The translations under genes were made by a program, and so were the position numbers. This document shows positions 1-9,490 of a DNA stretch of 64,000 bases, piece by piece. Origin of the DNA: Paenibacillus brasilensis (lineage in GTDB: Bacteria > Bacillota > Bacilli > Paenibacillales > Paenibacillaceae); assembly GCF_009363115.1 (NCBI RefSeq), contig NZ_CP045298.1, positions 4,089,501 through 4,153,500 of the forward strand, given 5' to 3'. The notes under the pieces are model-generated. The model searched no databases. It saw nothing but the letters and a program-made list of their open reading frames with translations, and was not told the origin of the DNA. Positions within the stretch are counted from its first letter, which is position 1; the number at the start of each line of letters is the position of its first letter.

Positions 1-767
1 AGCAAGGTGTTGACAACCTGGACGAAATTTTGGATGCCTCTGACGGCCTGATGGTTGCCCGTGGTGACCTTGGTGTGGAAATCCCTGCTGAAGAAGTGCC
101 TTTGGCGCAAAAACTGATGATTAACAAATGTAATGTAGCTGGCAAGCCTGTTATTACGGCAACACAAATGCTGGATTCCATGCAACGTAACCCGCGCCCG
201 ACTCGTGCGGAAGCGAGTGACGTAGCTAATGCTATTTTTGACGGAACAGACGCAATTATGCTGTCCGGCGAAACAGCTGCGGGTAAATATCCGGTGGAAT
301 CCGTACTGACGATGTCCCGTATTGCAGAAAAAGCAGAGTCCTCTTTGAATTACCGTGATCTGTTCAAGAAACAAAGAACGGCGCAAGAAATTAGTATTAC
401 GGAAGCAATCAGCCAATCCGTTTCCATTTCTGCACTTGATCTGCATGCCAAAGCAATCCTGACGTCTACACAAAGCGGAACAACTGCGCGTATGATTTCT
501 AAATACCGCCCAGAAGCTCCGATTATTGCTGTGACAACACAGGAAAGAACCGTTCGCCGCCTGGCTCTGATCTGGGGCGTACATGCAGTCCAAGGAAGAC
601 CAATTGTGGACACAACGGACAGTCTGTTTGACAATGCGCTGGAAGGCGGTCGCAATTCCGGTCTTGTTAAAGAAGGCGATTTGGTTGTGATCACCGCTGG
701 CGTGCCGCTTGGTGATTCCGGTTCTACCAACCTGATCAAAATTAGCTGCGTTCCTGCACAAGCATAA
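1..767 (+). CDS. pyk: Pyruvate kinase, C-terminal part (5' end outside window)
   Basis: Glycolytic enzyme transferring phosphate from PEP to ADP. The frame is open from base 3 with no start in the window, so only about the last 255 residues are seen. The opening residues carry the family signature [14 protein letters not shown], followed by the conserved TQMLDSM and [15 protein letters not shown] segments and the C-terminal allosteric domain ending in GSTNLIKI. The protein stops there and lacks the extra PEP-utiliser-like tail found in some Bacillales enzymes. A strong terminator follows. Position beside fxsA, ytvI and citZ matches Bacillales gene order. Confidence 0.97.
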   Translation, partial: QGVDNLDEILDASDGLMVARGDLGVEIPAEEVPLAQKLMINKCNVAGKPVITATQMLDSMQRNPRPTRAEASDVANAIFDGTDAIMLSGETAAGKYPVESVLTMSRIAEKAESSLNYRDLFKKQRTAQEISITEAISQSVSISALDLHAKAILTSTQSGTTARMISKYRPEAPIIAVTTQERTVRRLALIWGVHAVQGRPIVDTTDSLFDNALEGGRNSGLVKEGDLVVITAGVPLGDSGSTNLIKISCVPAQA

Positions 768-820
768 TTTTATCCTGTTTGGAGTATCAAACAGAACTAT
801 ATCGTTTGGATACAGCAAGC

Positions 821-857
821 AGAGCATCCAGGTCATTGCGACTTGGATGCTCTTTTT
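821..857 (+). terminator. Rho-independent terminator of pyk
   Basis: A perfect 10-bp stem, AGAGCATCCA with TGGATGCTCT, encloses a 13-nt loop and runs into a T tract at 852-857. It lies 54 bp after the pyk stop, between pyk and the convergent LysR gene. Confidence 0.9.
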
Positions 858-865
858 GGTTTTCT

Positions 866-1762
866 CTAGTTTTTAAATTTCTGCGCTTCTTGCCGCATGA
901 AATTAAGGAATGCTTGTTGGATCATGCTTTGGTGTGTATCACGTTGATACACAATGTTTATTAGATAACAGTCGCTTTGTCTATCAACCTCAGTAGCCTC
1001 AGTATAAGGAAGCCATTCCACCGTAGGACCGCTGCTGTTGTCGTTCTGAACACCACAGGCAGGAAAGAAGGCAAGCGCTTCTCCGCCGCCTACTGCTTGC
1101 TTTACCGCCTCCCATGAGTTGGTCTCCAGATTGGGCTTAAGCAGAGAGGAATGTGCATCAATAGCAGATGCCCCGCTGTATTTTACCCACGTATGATTGT
1201 CCAGCATATCAGGTCTGTAGACATCCACTGCTTTGGAAGCATTATTTTTGCTCCTGATAATTCCAATTCGGTCCGAAGTTACCACCTCTGCCGCGGTATG
1301 CTCTGGTAGAGGATCTCTATCGTCCAGAAAAACAAAATCAAGTTCTCCCTGTTGCAGCATCTGTTTGATGGTATCTGGAGGTTGAATTTCCAGCCGAATC
1401 CGGCATTCTGGAAATTGTTGAGCAAATTTGGCAAGGATAGACGGGAGGAGATATGTGCCTGAGATCGACTCTGCGCCTAACTGTAATAGAACCTGCGATT
1501 CCTCTGCGAGTTCATCTACAGCTTGTCTTGCTTCTTGCTCGAGGGAGATGATCTGCTTCGCATAGGGCAGCATTCTTTTTCCGGCTTCAGTTAGCATAAT
1601 TCTGCCTTGTTGAAGAGAGTATAGGGAAACACCCATTTCCTTTTCGAGGCTCTTCATATGAAAGCTGACGGTAGGCTGCTTGATTTGCAAAGCTTCGGCC
1701 ACATCCGTCGCCTTATGGAATTTGTCGATCAGCATCAAAATACGTAATTTTAGAATATTCAT
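866..1762 (-). CDS. LysR-family transcriptional regulator
   Basis: 298 residues, the normal LysR length. The N-terminus holds the winged helix-turn-helix (about residues 3-62, with ALQIKQPTVSFHMKSLEKEMG as recognition region, here quoted only as key helix), then a linker helix and a periplasmic-binding-like effector domain from about residue 90 (LQLGAESISGTYLLPSIL). The start ATG is preceded by an AGGAGG-like site. The gene is transcribed away from pstS and could share its 205-bp upstream region, but nothing seen shows that it controls phosphate uptake. The target and ligand are unknown. Confidence 0.9.
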   Translation of the reverse strand: MNILKLRILMLIDKFHKATDVAEALQIKQPTVSFHMKSLEKEMGVSLYSLQQGRIMLTEAGKRMLPYAKQIISLEQEARQAVDELAEESQVLLQLGAESISGTYLLPSILAKFAQQFPECRIRLEIQPPDTIKQMLQQGELDFVFLDDRDPLPEHTAAEVVTSDRIGIIRSKNNASKAVDVYRPDMLDNHTWVKYSGASAIDAHSSLLKPNLETNSWEAVKQAVGGGEALAFFPACGVQNDNSSGPTVEWLPYTEATEVDRQSDCYLINIVYQRDTHQSMIQQAFLNFMRQEAQKFKN

Positions 1763-1852
1763 GGAATTAGACAGACCTCCTTAAGTGTCTTGATGTATGA
1801 AGTTTAAACTATAGATTAATTTTATACCTTAAAATAATTTATCTATCAATAT

Positions 1853-1891
1853 TTTATATTTGTTTTACAAAACCACGTCGTTCGTCTAACA
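1853..1891 (+). promoter_or_regulatory. PhoP-box-like repeats upstream of pstS
   Basis: Hexamers on an 11-bp grid: TTTATA at 1853, TTTACA at 1864, a degenerate CACGTC at 1875 and CTAACA at 1886. The known Bacillus PhoP site is repeated TT(A/C)ACA with about 5-bp spacers, so this fits a weaker PhoP binding region. It lies about 80-115 bp before the pstS start. Confidence 0.6.
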
Positions 1892-1968
1892 TTCCAGGCC
1901 TACAATGTAAAAGTGTTGATGGTCATAAATAAAAAACCGTCACTTAACTAAGGGGAGGACAATAAAAA

Positions 1969-2892
1969 ATGTTGAAAAAATGGCCGTTCATTCTGATGAC
2001 TCTTACCATGGTATTTGCACTCGCAGCTTGCGGGTCAGGTAACAATGCTGCACCACAAGGAGATGCTGCTAAAGGAACAGATAATAAAGCAGCTGCTGAA
2101 CTGACAGGTAACATTCTGGCTGTTGGCTCCACGGCACTTCAACCATTGGTAGAGCAAGCAGGACAAAAATTTATGGCTGTCGATAAATATAAAGGCATTG
2201 CAGTTCAAGTACAAGGCGGCGGCAGCGGTACTGGCTTGACTCAGGTTTCCGGCGGACAAGCGGATATCGGTAACTCTGACGTGTTTGCCAAAGAAAAACT
2301 GGAGAGCGGCGCAGATGAGCTGGTCGATCACCAAGTAGCTGTTGTAGCGATGTCAGCAGTAGCGAATCCTAAGGTTGGCGTAACAGACCTGAAGAAAGAT
2401 CAATTGGTACAAATTTTCACAGGTAAAATCACGAACTGGAAACAGGTCGGTGGTGCAGATCAAAAAATCGTTATTGTAAACCGTCCAAGCAGCTCCGGTA
2501 CTCGTGCAACATTTGAAAAATATGCATTGGGCCAAAAAACGGAAGATCTGCCAGGCTCTATTCAGGAGGATTCCTCCGGTACTGTGAAAAAGCTGATTGC
2601 TGAAACACCGGGTGCTATTGGTTATCTGGCTCTGTCCTACATCGATAACACTGTAACAGCTTTGAAATACGACGGTGTTGAAGCCAACGTGGAAAATGTA
2701 GAGCAAGGTAAATATCCAGTATGGGCTTACGAGCATATGTACACTAAAGGTGAGCCAAAAGAACACGTCAAAGCATTTCTCGATTATATTCTGTCTGATG
2801 AAATCCAGAAATCCGATGTCGTAGATCTGGGGTACATCCCAGTATCCGGTATGAAAGTTAAACGCGATGCTGACGGGAACATTACGAAATAA
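1969..2892 (+). CDS. pstS: Phosphate ABC transporter substrate-binding lipoprotein PstS
   Basis: Extracellular phosphate-binding lipoprotein that feeds PstCA. A type II signal peptide ends in the lipobox LAAC (cysteine at about residue 21), followed by a Ser/Asn/Gly linker. The PstS phosphate loop GSTALQPL is present near residue 53, and GGGSGTGL and RPSSSGTRATFEKY are the other typical ligand-site segments. At 307 residues it has normal length. A GGGGAGG site lies 10 nt before the ATG. It is first in pstS-pstC-pstA-pstB, and PhoP-box-like repeats precede it. Confidence 0.97.
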   Translation: MLKKWPFILMTLTMVFALAACGSGNNAAPQGDAAKGTDNKAAAELTGNILAVGSTALQPLVEQAGQKFMAVDKYKGIAVQVQGGGSGTGLTQVSGGQADIGNSDVFAKEKLESGADELVDHQVAVVAMSAVANPKVGVTDLKKDQLVQIFTGKITNWKQVGGADQKIVIVNRPSSSGTRATFEKYALGQKTEDLPGSIQEDSSGTVKKLIAETPGAIGYLALSYIDNTVTALKYDGVEANVENVEQGKYPVWAYEHMYTKGEPKEHVKAFLDYILSDEIQKSDVVDLGYIPVSGMKVKRDADGNITK

Positions 2893-2949
2893 GGAGATAC
2901 ATCTCCTGTTCGGATGAATGCAGCTAATGCGTAGTATATTCACGGAGAA

Positions 2950-2972
2950 GAGGCGGACTAGCGTCCGACCTC
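2950..2972 (+). terminator. Stem-loop between pstS and pstC (attenuator or RNA-processing stem)
   Basis: Nine base pairs (2950-2958 with 963-972 of the same kilobase) close a TAGC loop with one bulged A. Only a weak T-rich tail follows, so full termination is unlikely. A stem here is commonly used to keep pstS transcript more abundant than the permease genes; that role is inferred. Confidence 0.55.
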
Positions 2973-2998
2973 TATTCTTCGGTTAAAGGAGTTACAGT

Positions 2999-3934
2999 AT
3001 GGAACCAATTGAAGGGAAGGCATACATGGAACAGAATAAACGTTCCCGAGTTATGAAAGAAAGACATTACTGGGAAGAATGGACCGGCCGCATTTATACG
3101 TCGGTTTGTGTCGTTTTTTTAGTTGCAGTCATTGTCTCCATCGTATATTTTGTTGCCTCCAAAGGTGTAGCTACATTTGCGATGAATGGAGTCAGTCTAC
3201 GTGAATTTTTCTTTGGCACCAAATGGAGCCCAGACGGTGAACCCAAGTCCTTCGGTGCGCTTCCGTTTATTACGGGTTCTTTTGCTGTAACCATTTTGGC
3301 GGCTTTAATTGCCAGTCCGCTCAGTCTGTGTGCAGCTTTGTTTATGACGGAAATCGTGCCAAAATCGGGCAAACGTATCCTTCAGCCTGCGATTGAGCTA
3401 TTATCCGGTATTCCGTCGGTAGTATATGGCTTTGTCGGCTTGACTGTGATCGTCCCGTTGCTGCGGAACGTGTTCGGAGGACAAGGCATCGGCATTTTGG
3501 CAGGCTGCCTTGTGTTGTCTGTGATGATTTTGCCGACTATTACGAGTATTATGGCGGATGCTCTGTCATCCTTGCCAGGAGGTCTGCGTGAATCCTCCTA
3601 TGCTTTGGGGGCTACCCGCTGGCAGACCATTGCACGCGTCATTATTCCGACGCTGCTGCCCGCTCTTTTGACAGGAATTATTCTCGGTATGGCTCGTGCC
3701 TTTGGGGAAGCGCTGGCCGTGCAGATGGTCATCGGGAATGCACCGCACATACCAAGCTCCTTGCTGGAATCCGCTTCGACCTTGACCAGTGTTATTACAC
3801 TTAGCATGGGCAACACAGCTATGGGCTCAGTTCATAACAACGCTCTTTGGAGTATGGCGCTTGTGCTTCTGCTCATGACATTTATCTTTGTGCTGCTGGT
3901 AAGGTTGCTTGAAAGGAGAAACCGGATTAGATGA
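2999..3934 (+). CDS. pstC: Phosphate ABC transporter permease PstC
   Basis: Inner membrane permease of the high-affinity phosphate importer. 311 residues with a cytoplasmic basic N-terminus, a first membrane segment at about residues 32-55 and five more helices. The BPD transporter EAA loop is at ESSYALGATRWQT, followed by IIPTLLPALLTGIILGMAR. The first ATG has AAAGGAG 7 nt upstream and is preferred to an in-frame ATG nine codons later. The stop overlaps the pstA start by 4 nt, so translation is coupled. Confidence 0.96.
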   Translation: MEPIEGKAYMEQNKRSRVMKERHYWEEWTGRIYTSVCVVFLVAVIVSIVYFVASKGVATFAMNGVSLREFFFGTKWSPDGEPKSFGALPFITGSFAVTILAALIASPLSLCAALFMTEIVPKSGKRILQPAIELLSGIPSVVYGFVGLTVIVPLLRNVFGGQGIGILAGCLVLSVMILPTITSIMADALSSLPGGLRESSYALGATRWQTIARVIIPTLLPALLTGIILGMARAFGEALAVQMVIGNAPHIPSSLLESASTLTSVITLSMGNTAMGSVHNNALWSMALVLLLMTFIFVLLVRLLERRNRIR

Positions 3935-4827
3935 GAGCTAAAACAACCGATAAGATCGCTACATTTGTAATCTGTTTCTTTGCCCTGTTCATTGTTGTCC
4001 TTTTGCTGGGATTATTGGGGTTCATTTTGGCCCGTGGAGTCAGTCACATTTCCTTTGATTTTCTAACCAGTGCTCCCCAAACGTTACGCGCAGGCGGAGG
4101 CATTGGCCCGCAGTTATTTAACTCTGTATTTTTGCTGATTTTAACTTTGATCATTACCATTCCGATTGGCTGGGGTGCCGGTATATACATGGCGCAATAC
4201 GCAAAGCCGGGAAAAATTACGGACTTCATACGACTTGTCGTCGAAGTATTGTCTTCCTTCCCGTCCATCGTCATCGGTTTGTTTGGACTTTTACTTATCG
4301 TAAATACGTTTAATTTTGGTTTTTCTCTGTTATCAGGAGCCTTGGCCTTGGCAGTATTCAATCTGCCGCTGATGGTTCGTACAACAGAGCAGGCTTTCCG
4401 GGCTATACCCAAGGAGCAAAAGGAAGCCGGGCTTGCGCTCGGATTATCCAAATGGAAAATCATCACCTCCATTTTACTTCCAGCTGCGCTGCCAAGCTTG
4501 ATTACGGGTACTATTTTGGCCGCAGGCCGGATTTTCGGGGAAGCCGCCGCGTTGCTGTTTACAGCAGGAATGAGTACGCCGCCGCTTGATTTTACCGATT
4601 GGAATCCATTGCATGCCAGATCGCCTATTAATCCGATGAGACCTGCCGAAACGCTCGCTGTGCATATTTGGAAGGTGAACAGTGAAGGCATTGCTCCTGA
4701 TTCCAAGGATATTGCCGCAGGCGCTTCCGCGGTATTGGTATTGCTCGTACTTGCCTTCAACTTGAGTGCAAGATGGTTCGGAAGAGTTGTTTACCGCCGC
4801 CTGACAGCTGCCAAACGGATGGATTAG
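3931..4827 (+). CDS. pstA: Phosphate ABC transporter permease PstA
   Basis: Second permease subunit, 298 residues and six predicted membrane helices. The EAA motif reads [16 protein letters not shown], and the C-terminal cytoplasmic stretch ADTLAVH-like (here [11 protein letters not shown]) is typical of PstA. The ATG overlaps the pstC stop in ATGA. The following pstB begins within 20 bp, so the three cistrons form one operon. Confidence 0.96.
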   Translation: MRAKTTDKIATFVICFFALFIVVLLLGLLGFILARGVSHISFDFLTSAPQTLRAGGGIGPQLFNSVFLLILTLIITIPIGWGAGIYMAQYAKPGKITDFIRLVVEVLSSFPSIVIGLFGLLLIVNTFNFGFSLLSGALALAVFNLPLMVRTTEQAFRAIPKEQKEAGLALGLSKWKIITSILLPAALPSLITGTILAAGRIFGEAAALLFTAGMSTPPLDFTDWNPLHARSPINPMRPAETLAVHIWKVNSEGIAPDSKDIAAGASAVLVLLVLAFNLSARWFGRVVYRRLTAAKRMD

Positions 4828-4843
4828 AAAGGGGATGGGGAAT

Positions 4844-5686
4844 ATGGAACAAGTGATTATGCGAACGGTAAAACCTGCAGCAACAACAACGCCCGTTCAG
4901 TCTACACGCTCGGAACAACTTGCGGGGCAACCGCCACAGCCATTTAGTACCGAGGATTTGAGTATTTATTATGGCAGCTTTGAGGCTGTAAAAAAAATAA
5001 ATCTGGCCTTTCCCGAGCAAACCGTGACCGCCCTGATCGGTCCTTCCGGTTGTGGCAAGTCGACCTTTTTACGCTCACTTAATCGCATGAACGACGAGAT
5101 TGCGTCTTCCTCTACAACGGGGCATATCTGGATGGACGGGCAGGATTTGACTGCGCCGGGAACGGACGTGATCAAGCTGCGTCAGCAAATTGGCATGGTG
5201 TGGCAACGTCCCAACCCTTTTTATAAATCTATTTACAATAATATCGCCTTCGGTCCCAAATATCGGGGGGTGCGCAAAAAGAAGCAGCTTGATGAAATCG
5301 TGGAAAGCAGCCTGCGTAAGGCAGCGCTGTGGGATGAGGTCAAGGATCGCCTTCATGATTCCGCACTGGCGCTATCTGGCGGGCAGCAGCAGCGGCTTTG
5401 TATTGCGCGTGCGCTCTCCGTCCAGCCGAAAATTTTGCTGCTTGACGAGCCGGCCTCTGCACTGGACCCCGTGTCTACAGGCAAGATCGAGGAGCTCATT
5501 ACTGAATTGAAAAAAGAGCTGCGTATCGTGATTGTAACGCATAATATGCAGCAGGCCGCACGGATTTCAGACTATACTGCTTATTTTTATATCGGGAATC
5601 TGATTGAGCATGGAAAAACAAACGAGATTTTCACGAATCCTGAAAATGAACTGACCCAGGAGTACATTATGGGGCGCTTTGGGTAA
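4844..5686 (+). CDS. pstB: Phosphate ABC transporter ATP-binding protein PstB (first copy, divergent form)
   Basis: ATPase of the Pst importer: Walker [11 protein letters not shown]-loop WQRPNPF, signature [15 protein letters not shown], Walker [14 protein letters not shown] and the H-loop [11 protein letters not shown]. It carries an N-terminal extension of about 30 residues rich in Thr and Pro not seen in the second PstB at 20161. The Q-loop reads VWQR and Walker B ends DEPAS, where the second copy has VFQQ and DEATS. An ATG at 4835 is possible, but AAGGGG spaced 9 nt favours 4844. Confidence 0.93.
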   Translation: MEQVIMRTVKPAATTTPVQSTRSEQLAGQPPQPFSTEDLSIYYGSFEAVKKINLAFPEQTVTALIGPSGCGKSTFLRSLNRMNDEIASSSTTGHIWMDGQDLTAPGTDVIKLRQQIGMVWQRPNPFYKSIYNNIAFGPKYRGVRKKKQLDEIVESSLRKAALWDEVKDRLHDSALALSGGQQQRLCIARALSVQPKILLLDEPASALDPVSTGKIEELITELKKELRIVIVTHNMQQAARISDYTAYFYIGNLIEHGKTNEIFTNPENELTQEYIMGRFG

Positions 5687-5732
5687 GCCGTGCAGTTTTC
5701 GACAGCTTTACTATATATATAAAACAGGATAA

Positions 5733-5765
5733 AACCTCTTACTAATCAAGTATTAGCAAGAGGTT
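5733..5765 (+). terminator. Terminator-like hairpin after pstB lacking its T tract
   Basis: 13 of 14 bases pair between 5733-5746 and 5752-5765 around a CAAGT loop. The expected T run is missing: after GAGGTT the sequence goes straight into codons of the pectate lyase signal peptide. It looks like a pst operon terminator cut at its 3' edge by a deletion. Confidence 0.6.
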
Positions 5766-5795
5766 GAATCTGTCAAATGGATCGCCCTTTCCGGA

Positions 5796-6956
5796 ATGGC
5801 GATTACGGTAACAACGGGACTTATTAACCCTTCATGGGCGGCAGCAGAGCAGGAGGCAGCTGATACGGGGGCGAGTGTTACTCAGGCTGTGTATAGTGAT
5901 GCGGCCATTAACAAAAATGCTATTGTTCCATTCGCTAGCGTGAGTGCGAGCAGCCTGCTGGACAACTATCGTGATTTTAGTAAATTTTCTACAGGCGATG
6001 TATCCAAGGATACCAAACTGGCCTTGAATATCGTATCGTGGCAATTGCCGCATGGCGGATTCTTCAAAGCCATGGAAAAAAATTATAAATCCAAGTGGGA
6101 TGACAAAGCTGCGCGCTCTACCTGGGTGAACAAGGATGGCGTGGAACTGGGGACGTTTGATAACGAGGCCACGACAACCGAGATTCGTTTTTGGGCGGAT
6201 GTTTACAAAAAAACAAAAAATAAAGACATTCAGAACAGTGTACAAAAAGCTGTTGACTTCGTTCTAACCTCTCAATATTCCTCCGGTGGTTGGCCGCAAG
6301 TATACCCTAAACGTGGTAATTATTCTGATGCTGCAACCTACAACGATGATGCAATGGTTAGAATAATGGTTTTGGCTGATGATATTGTGAACAAGCGACA
6401 GCCTTTTGATAGCGATATTCTTGACAATACATATCGCTCCAGACTTCAGCAGGCTCTGAATAAAGGTGTACAGTATACGGTTAAAGCTCAAATTGTAAAC
6501 AATGGTACGCCGACGATCTGGGGTGCACAGCATGATCCGGTTACTTATGCATCTGTGCCTGCCCGGGCATTTGAGCTTGCTTCCAAAACAACTACGGAAT
6601 CGGTAGGCATCACGGCCTTTTTGATGTCCCAACCGCAAACGGCTGAGGTGAAAAAAGCAGCACTGAGCGCTTTGAAATGGTTTGACACGAACCGAATCGA
6701 CGGAATCAAATACAATCGTCAAGGTCCAGAGTTCTTCCAAAAGGATGCATCAAGCGTTATGTGGTATCGCTTCTACAATGTGGAAGACAATAAGTATTTC
6801 TTCTCAGGCCGGGATGGCAAAAAGTATACAGACATTATGAAAATCAGTGAAGAGAGACGTCTCGGTTATGCTTGGGCAGGAAGTCAAGCAAAAAGTCTGT
6901 TGATTGCGGCTTCGGAAAGCGGATATTACAAATTGTCCAAGCCGTTGCCTAAATAA
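5796..6956 (+). CDS. Pectate lyase, PL10/PelA family, 5' end apparently lost
   Basis: Secreted polygalacturonate lyase. The body matches PL10: GGWPQVYP near residue 163, TYNDDAMVRIM and a late WYRFYNVEDNKYFFSGRDG segment. The frame is open upstream of the first ATG and reads VKWIALSG before MAITVTTG, which is the charged start and core of a signal peptide, but it meets TAG at 5754 with no start codon between. No ribosome site precedes ATG 5796. The gene therefore seems to have lost its start and promoter through fusion to the pst terminator. Translation from 5796 would give a signal peptide without a basic end. Possibly a recent pseudogene. Confidence 0.8.
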   Translation: MAITVTTGLINPSWAAAEQEAADTGASVTQAVYSDAAINKNAIVPFASVSASSLLDNYRDFSKFSTGDVSKDTKLALNIVSWQLPHGGFFKAMEKNYKSKWDDKAARSTWVNKDGVELGTFDNEATTTEIRFWADVYKKTKNKDIQNSVQKAVDFVLTSQYSSGGWPQVYPKRGNYSDAATYNDDAMVRIMVLADDIVNKRQPFDSDILDNTYRSRLQQALNKGVQYTVKAQIVNNGTPTIWGAQHDPVTYASVPARAFELASKTTTESVGITAFLMSQPQTAEVKKAALSALKWFDTNRIDGIKYNRQGPEFFQKDASSVMWYRFYNVEDNKYFFSGRDGKKYTDIMKISEERRLGYAWAGSQAKSLLIAASESGYYKLSKPLPK

Positions 6957-6979
6957 TAAGCGATCATTTAACCATAGTT

Positions 6980-7013
6980 GAGAGGGCTGACCGTTCGGTC
7001 GGCTCTCTTTTTG
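6980..7013 (+). terminator. Rho-independent terminator after the pectate lyase gene
   Basis: A GC-rich stem (GAGAG and CTGACC pairing with GGTCGG and CTCTC around a short loop, with a bulged GG) is followed by TTTTT. Confidence 0.8.
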
Positions 7014-7089
7014 TTCCCGGGCTGTAAATATGGTTTAATGGAGAGAGGGCAACGTAGAGATAAAGATGTACAAAGATAGGAGAGCTAGT

Positions 7090-7608
7090 ATGACTCAAGA
7101 GGAGAAACAAACGGAATTACGCTGGTATGGTGCACCGCTACGAGTCCGTTATCAGGAAACAGACCAGATGGCGGTCGTGTATCATGCGAATTATTTGAAC
7201 TGGTTTGAGATCGGGCGTACTGAAATGATCCGTCAGGCAGGCTTTAACTATCGGAGTATGGAGGAACGGGGAGTTTTGCTGCCAGTTCTTGAAATCAATG
7301 TGAAATATGGGAGTCCTGCTCGCTACGATGACATGATTACTGTTTATACAGCCATTACGGACTTCTCCAGACTGCGTCTAAACTATAATTATGAGGTTCG
7401 GCGTGTAACGGCTGACGAGCATCAAAGCAATGTTGGAAAGGTGTGGACACAGGCAGATACGTTGCCGGGAGAGCTGCTTGTCACAGGAACGACACGCCAC
7501 GCATGGGTAAATACCGAATGGAAGCCCGTTAGGCTGGATCAGGCACTACCTGAGCTGTACACGGCGTTAAGGTCTGCTTTTACAGGCGGGGAGGGAAAGA
7601 GATCATGA
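7090..7608 (+). CDS. Acyl-CoA thioesterase, YbgC/4-hydroxybenzoyl-CoA thioesterase type
   Basis: Hotdog-fold thioesterase of 172 residues. The family active-site region RYQETDQMAVVYHANYLNW is plain near the N-terminus (Asp of ETDQM as catalytic residue). The start with AGGAG 8 nt upstream is ATG 7090; an in-frame ATG at 7066 has no such site. The stop overlaps the fxsA start. The same thioesterase-fxsA-ytvI run precedes citZ in other Bacillales; the natural substrate is not known. Confidence 0.9.
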   Translation: MTQEEKQTELRWYGAPLRVRYQETDQMAVVYHANYLNWFEIGRTEMIRQAGFNYRSMEERGVLLPVLEINVKYGSPARYDDMITVYTAITDFSRLRLNYNYEVRRVTADEHQSNVGKVWTQADTLPGELLVTGTTRHAWVNTEWKPVRLDQALPELYTALRSAFTGGEGKRS

Positions 7609-8003
7609 TGATGCGCAAGCGCCTGTGGCTGTTGCTGCTGCTCATTCCTCTGGCAGAGTTGTACGGGTTCATCTGGGTAAGTCACTGGATTGGAGCGGGC
7701 AAAACGATTCTGCTCATCATTCTGACGACCCTAATTGGTGCAGCCATGATGCAATTTGAAGGTCGCAAGGTGATCGCCGATGCGAAACATGAAATGAACC
7801 GTGGGCAAGTACCTGGCCGTAAAATGCTGGATGGGTTATGTGTTTTTTTTGGTGGAAGCTTACTGCTTATCCCCGGATTTTTAACCGATATCATTGGTTT
7901 TACGCTGGTATTCCCTTTAACACGTGCACTGTATCGTCGCTTTTTATTGAAGTGGCTGGAGAAAAAAATGAAAAACGGCAGTATTACGTTTCGACGGTTT
8001 TAA
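7605..8003 (+). CDS. fxsA: FxsA family membrane protein
   Basis: 132 residues with four hydrophobic segments and a basic C-terminus. The start region LLLLIPLAELYGFIWVSHWIG and the central GGSLLLIPGFLTDIIGF are characteristic of FxsA, named in E. coli for relieving exclusion of phage T7 by the F plasmid; its role in Bacillales is unknown. The ATG overlaps the thioesterase stop, with GGGAGGG just upstream. Confidence 0.93.
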   Translation: MMMRKRLWLLLLLIPLAELYGFIWVSHWIGAGKTILLIILTTLIGAAMMQFEGRKVIADAKHEMNRGQVPGRKMLDGLCVFFGGSLLLIPGFLTDIIGFTLVFPLTRALYRRFLLKWLEKKMKNGSITFRRF

Positions 8004-8018
8004 CGTGAGACCGTTTTT
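7994..8018 (+). terminator. Terminator overlapping the fxsA stop
   Basis: ACGGTTT pairs with AGACCGT across a short loop that contains the TAA stop, followed by five T. Confidence 0.7.
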
Positions 8019-8027
8019 CCTATCCAC

Positions 8028-9146
8028 TTAACGCACTCTTCCGGCAAGAATATAATTTCGCAAGTCCTGAATGACATTCGCGCGATTCAGGGCATCGACG
8101 ATTATGAGTGATACAGGACCGATAATCAGCCCCAAAATACCAAACAACTTGAGCCCGATGAACATGCCGATGAGGGTGGGAAGCGGGTTCAAACCCACAC
8201 TGCTGGCTAACACCTTTGGCTCCACAATTTGCCGTCCAACCAACAGGATGATATAGAGGATCGATAATCCTACCCCTAATGCCAAATTACCTGACATATA
8301 GGCATACAGCAGCCACGGAATCATCACCAGGCCAACCCCCAAATAAGGTAGCAAGTCCACCAGTCCGATCATCAAACCGATGGTAAAGGCGGATTCCACA
8401 CGCAATATGAATAGCCCAATAATGACCGTCAAGGCTGTAATGGAGATAATAATAAATTGTGCACGCAAATAGCCGAACAGTGCCTTGCGAAGATCGTGCC
8501 ATACACCCGATAGTGGCTTGCGAATCGTATCCGGAATCATATTGGAGAGTATCCTGCTATGCTGGTTCCAGTCCTTACTGATAAAAAATGCAGCTACAAC
8601 AATGACCATTAGCACGGCACCCATATTGGGCAGAGAGGTCAGCAAATTCAAAATGCCATTAAAAAATTGGGCGACCAGCGTAGTGACGGCCGAACTGACC
8701 GTTTGTGTGGTTTTGTCAATATTGCTATTTATAGTGTGCTGATAATCTGGATTGTCGCGAATGAAATGGTTGATTTCGTTAATTACATTTTGAATCAGAT
8801 CACTCTGAGTCCAGTCGATGAACAGGCTTTTAAAATGCTCAATATGTCCGTCAAACGTCATGGTCAGCTTAATAACCTCTCGCACCATTCGGGTGATTGC
8901 CGCAGACAGGACAATTGCGATTCCGCCTAAATATACAAACAATGAGACCGTGACAGCCATCCAACGCGGCATGTGGGCCTTTGTGAGCAGAAAACCAACC
9001 AGCGGGTTCATGGCATAGGCCACCAGCCAGGCGAGCAGGAATGGATAAACGAGTGGGAACAGCACATATATGCCCAGCAACAGAGCTACTATCACAATAG
9101 TGACCCACAGAGCACGCAATATGCGGTTCAGGATCAATCGGCTCAA
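8028..9146 (-). CDS. ytvI: AI-2E-family permease-like sporulation membrane protein YtvI
   Basis: About 372 residues of PerM/AI-2E exporter type with six to eight membrane helices and the conserved ends GLVDLLPYLGVGLVMIPW and GLKLFGILGLIIGPV. Synteny with fxsA and citZ identifies it as YtvI. The frame reaches 9227, but AAAGGAG at 9157-9163 points to TTG at 9146, which gives MSRLILNRILRALW. Convergent with fxsA. The transported substrate is unknown. Confidence 0.88.
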   Translation of the reverse strand: MSRLILNRILRALWVTIVIVALLLGIYVLFPLVYPFLLAWLVAYAMNPLVGFLLTKAHMPRWMAVTVSLFVYLGGIAIVLSAAITRMVREVIKLTMTFDGHIEHFKSLFIDWTQSDLIQNVINEINHFIRDNPDYQHTINSNIDKTTQTVSSAVTTLVAQFFNGILNLLTSLPNMGAVLMVIVVAAFFISKDWNQHSRILSNMIPDTIRKPLSGVWHDLRKALFGYLRAQFIIISITALTVIIGLFILRVESAFTIGLMIGLVDLLPYLGVGLVMIPWLLYAYMSGNLALGVGLSILYIILLVGRQIVEPKVLASSVGLNPLPTLIGMFIGLKLFGILGLIIGPVSLIIVDALNRANVIQDLRNYILAGRVR

Positions 9147-9334
9147 GCTCTCACGGCTCCTTTCTTTTACGATGGTATCCCACAAAATAAGTACTCTACT
9201 ATACATATGCGGGAAGGGGGGAGACAAGACCTATGTAAAAAAGTGCAAACGGATTTTAAAAAAATGTAAGGGGTTTCAAAAAAATCTTTATAGAAGCGAT
9301 AAAACATTTGAATCTGTCGGAATAGCCCTGAATG

Positions 9335-9363
9335 TTCACATAAACGACAAAATCCAGTATAGT
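9335..9363 (+). promoter_or_regulatory. Sigma-A type promoter for citZ
   Basis: TTCACA and TATAGT are 17 bp apart. The start site would fall near 9370, about 120 bp before citZ, leaving a long leader. Confidence 0.5.
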
Positions 9364-9490
9364 GAAAGAAGATTTAAATATTGACATATGGCGTTAACAT
9401 TACTTAGCTATTTAAAAGGCATATCTTACTTTTGAAAATGTTTACATTGCAAGTCCGTTCACAATGTTTTTACAGAGGAGAGATGTAACG

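Noticed and set aside
8485-9018. Plus-strand ORFs opposite ytvI, and similar long antisense ORFs in citZ, icd, mdh and polA
   Set aside because: Shadows of well-supported genes, without ribosome sites or plausible protein composition.
9381-9409. TTGACA as -35 for citZ
   Set aside because: The matching -10 (TTAGCT) is poor; the TTCACA/TATAGT pair at 9335 is better.
9458-9474. PhoP-box-like pair TTCACA and TTTACA, 11 bp apart, before citZ
   Set aside because: It overlaps the citZ ribosome-binding region and lies downstream of the likely promoter; only one imperfect pair.
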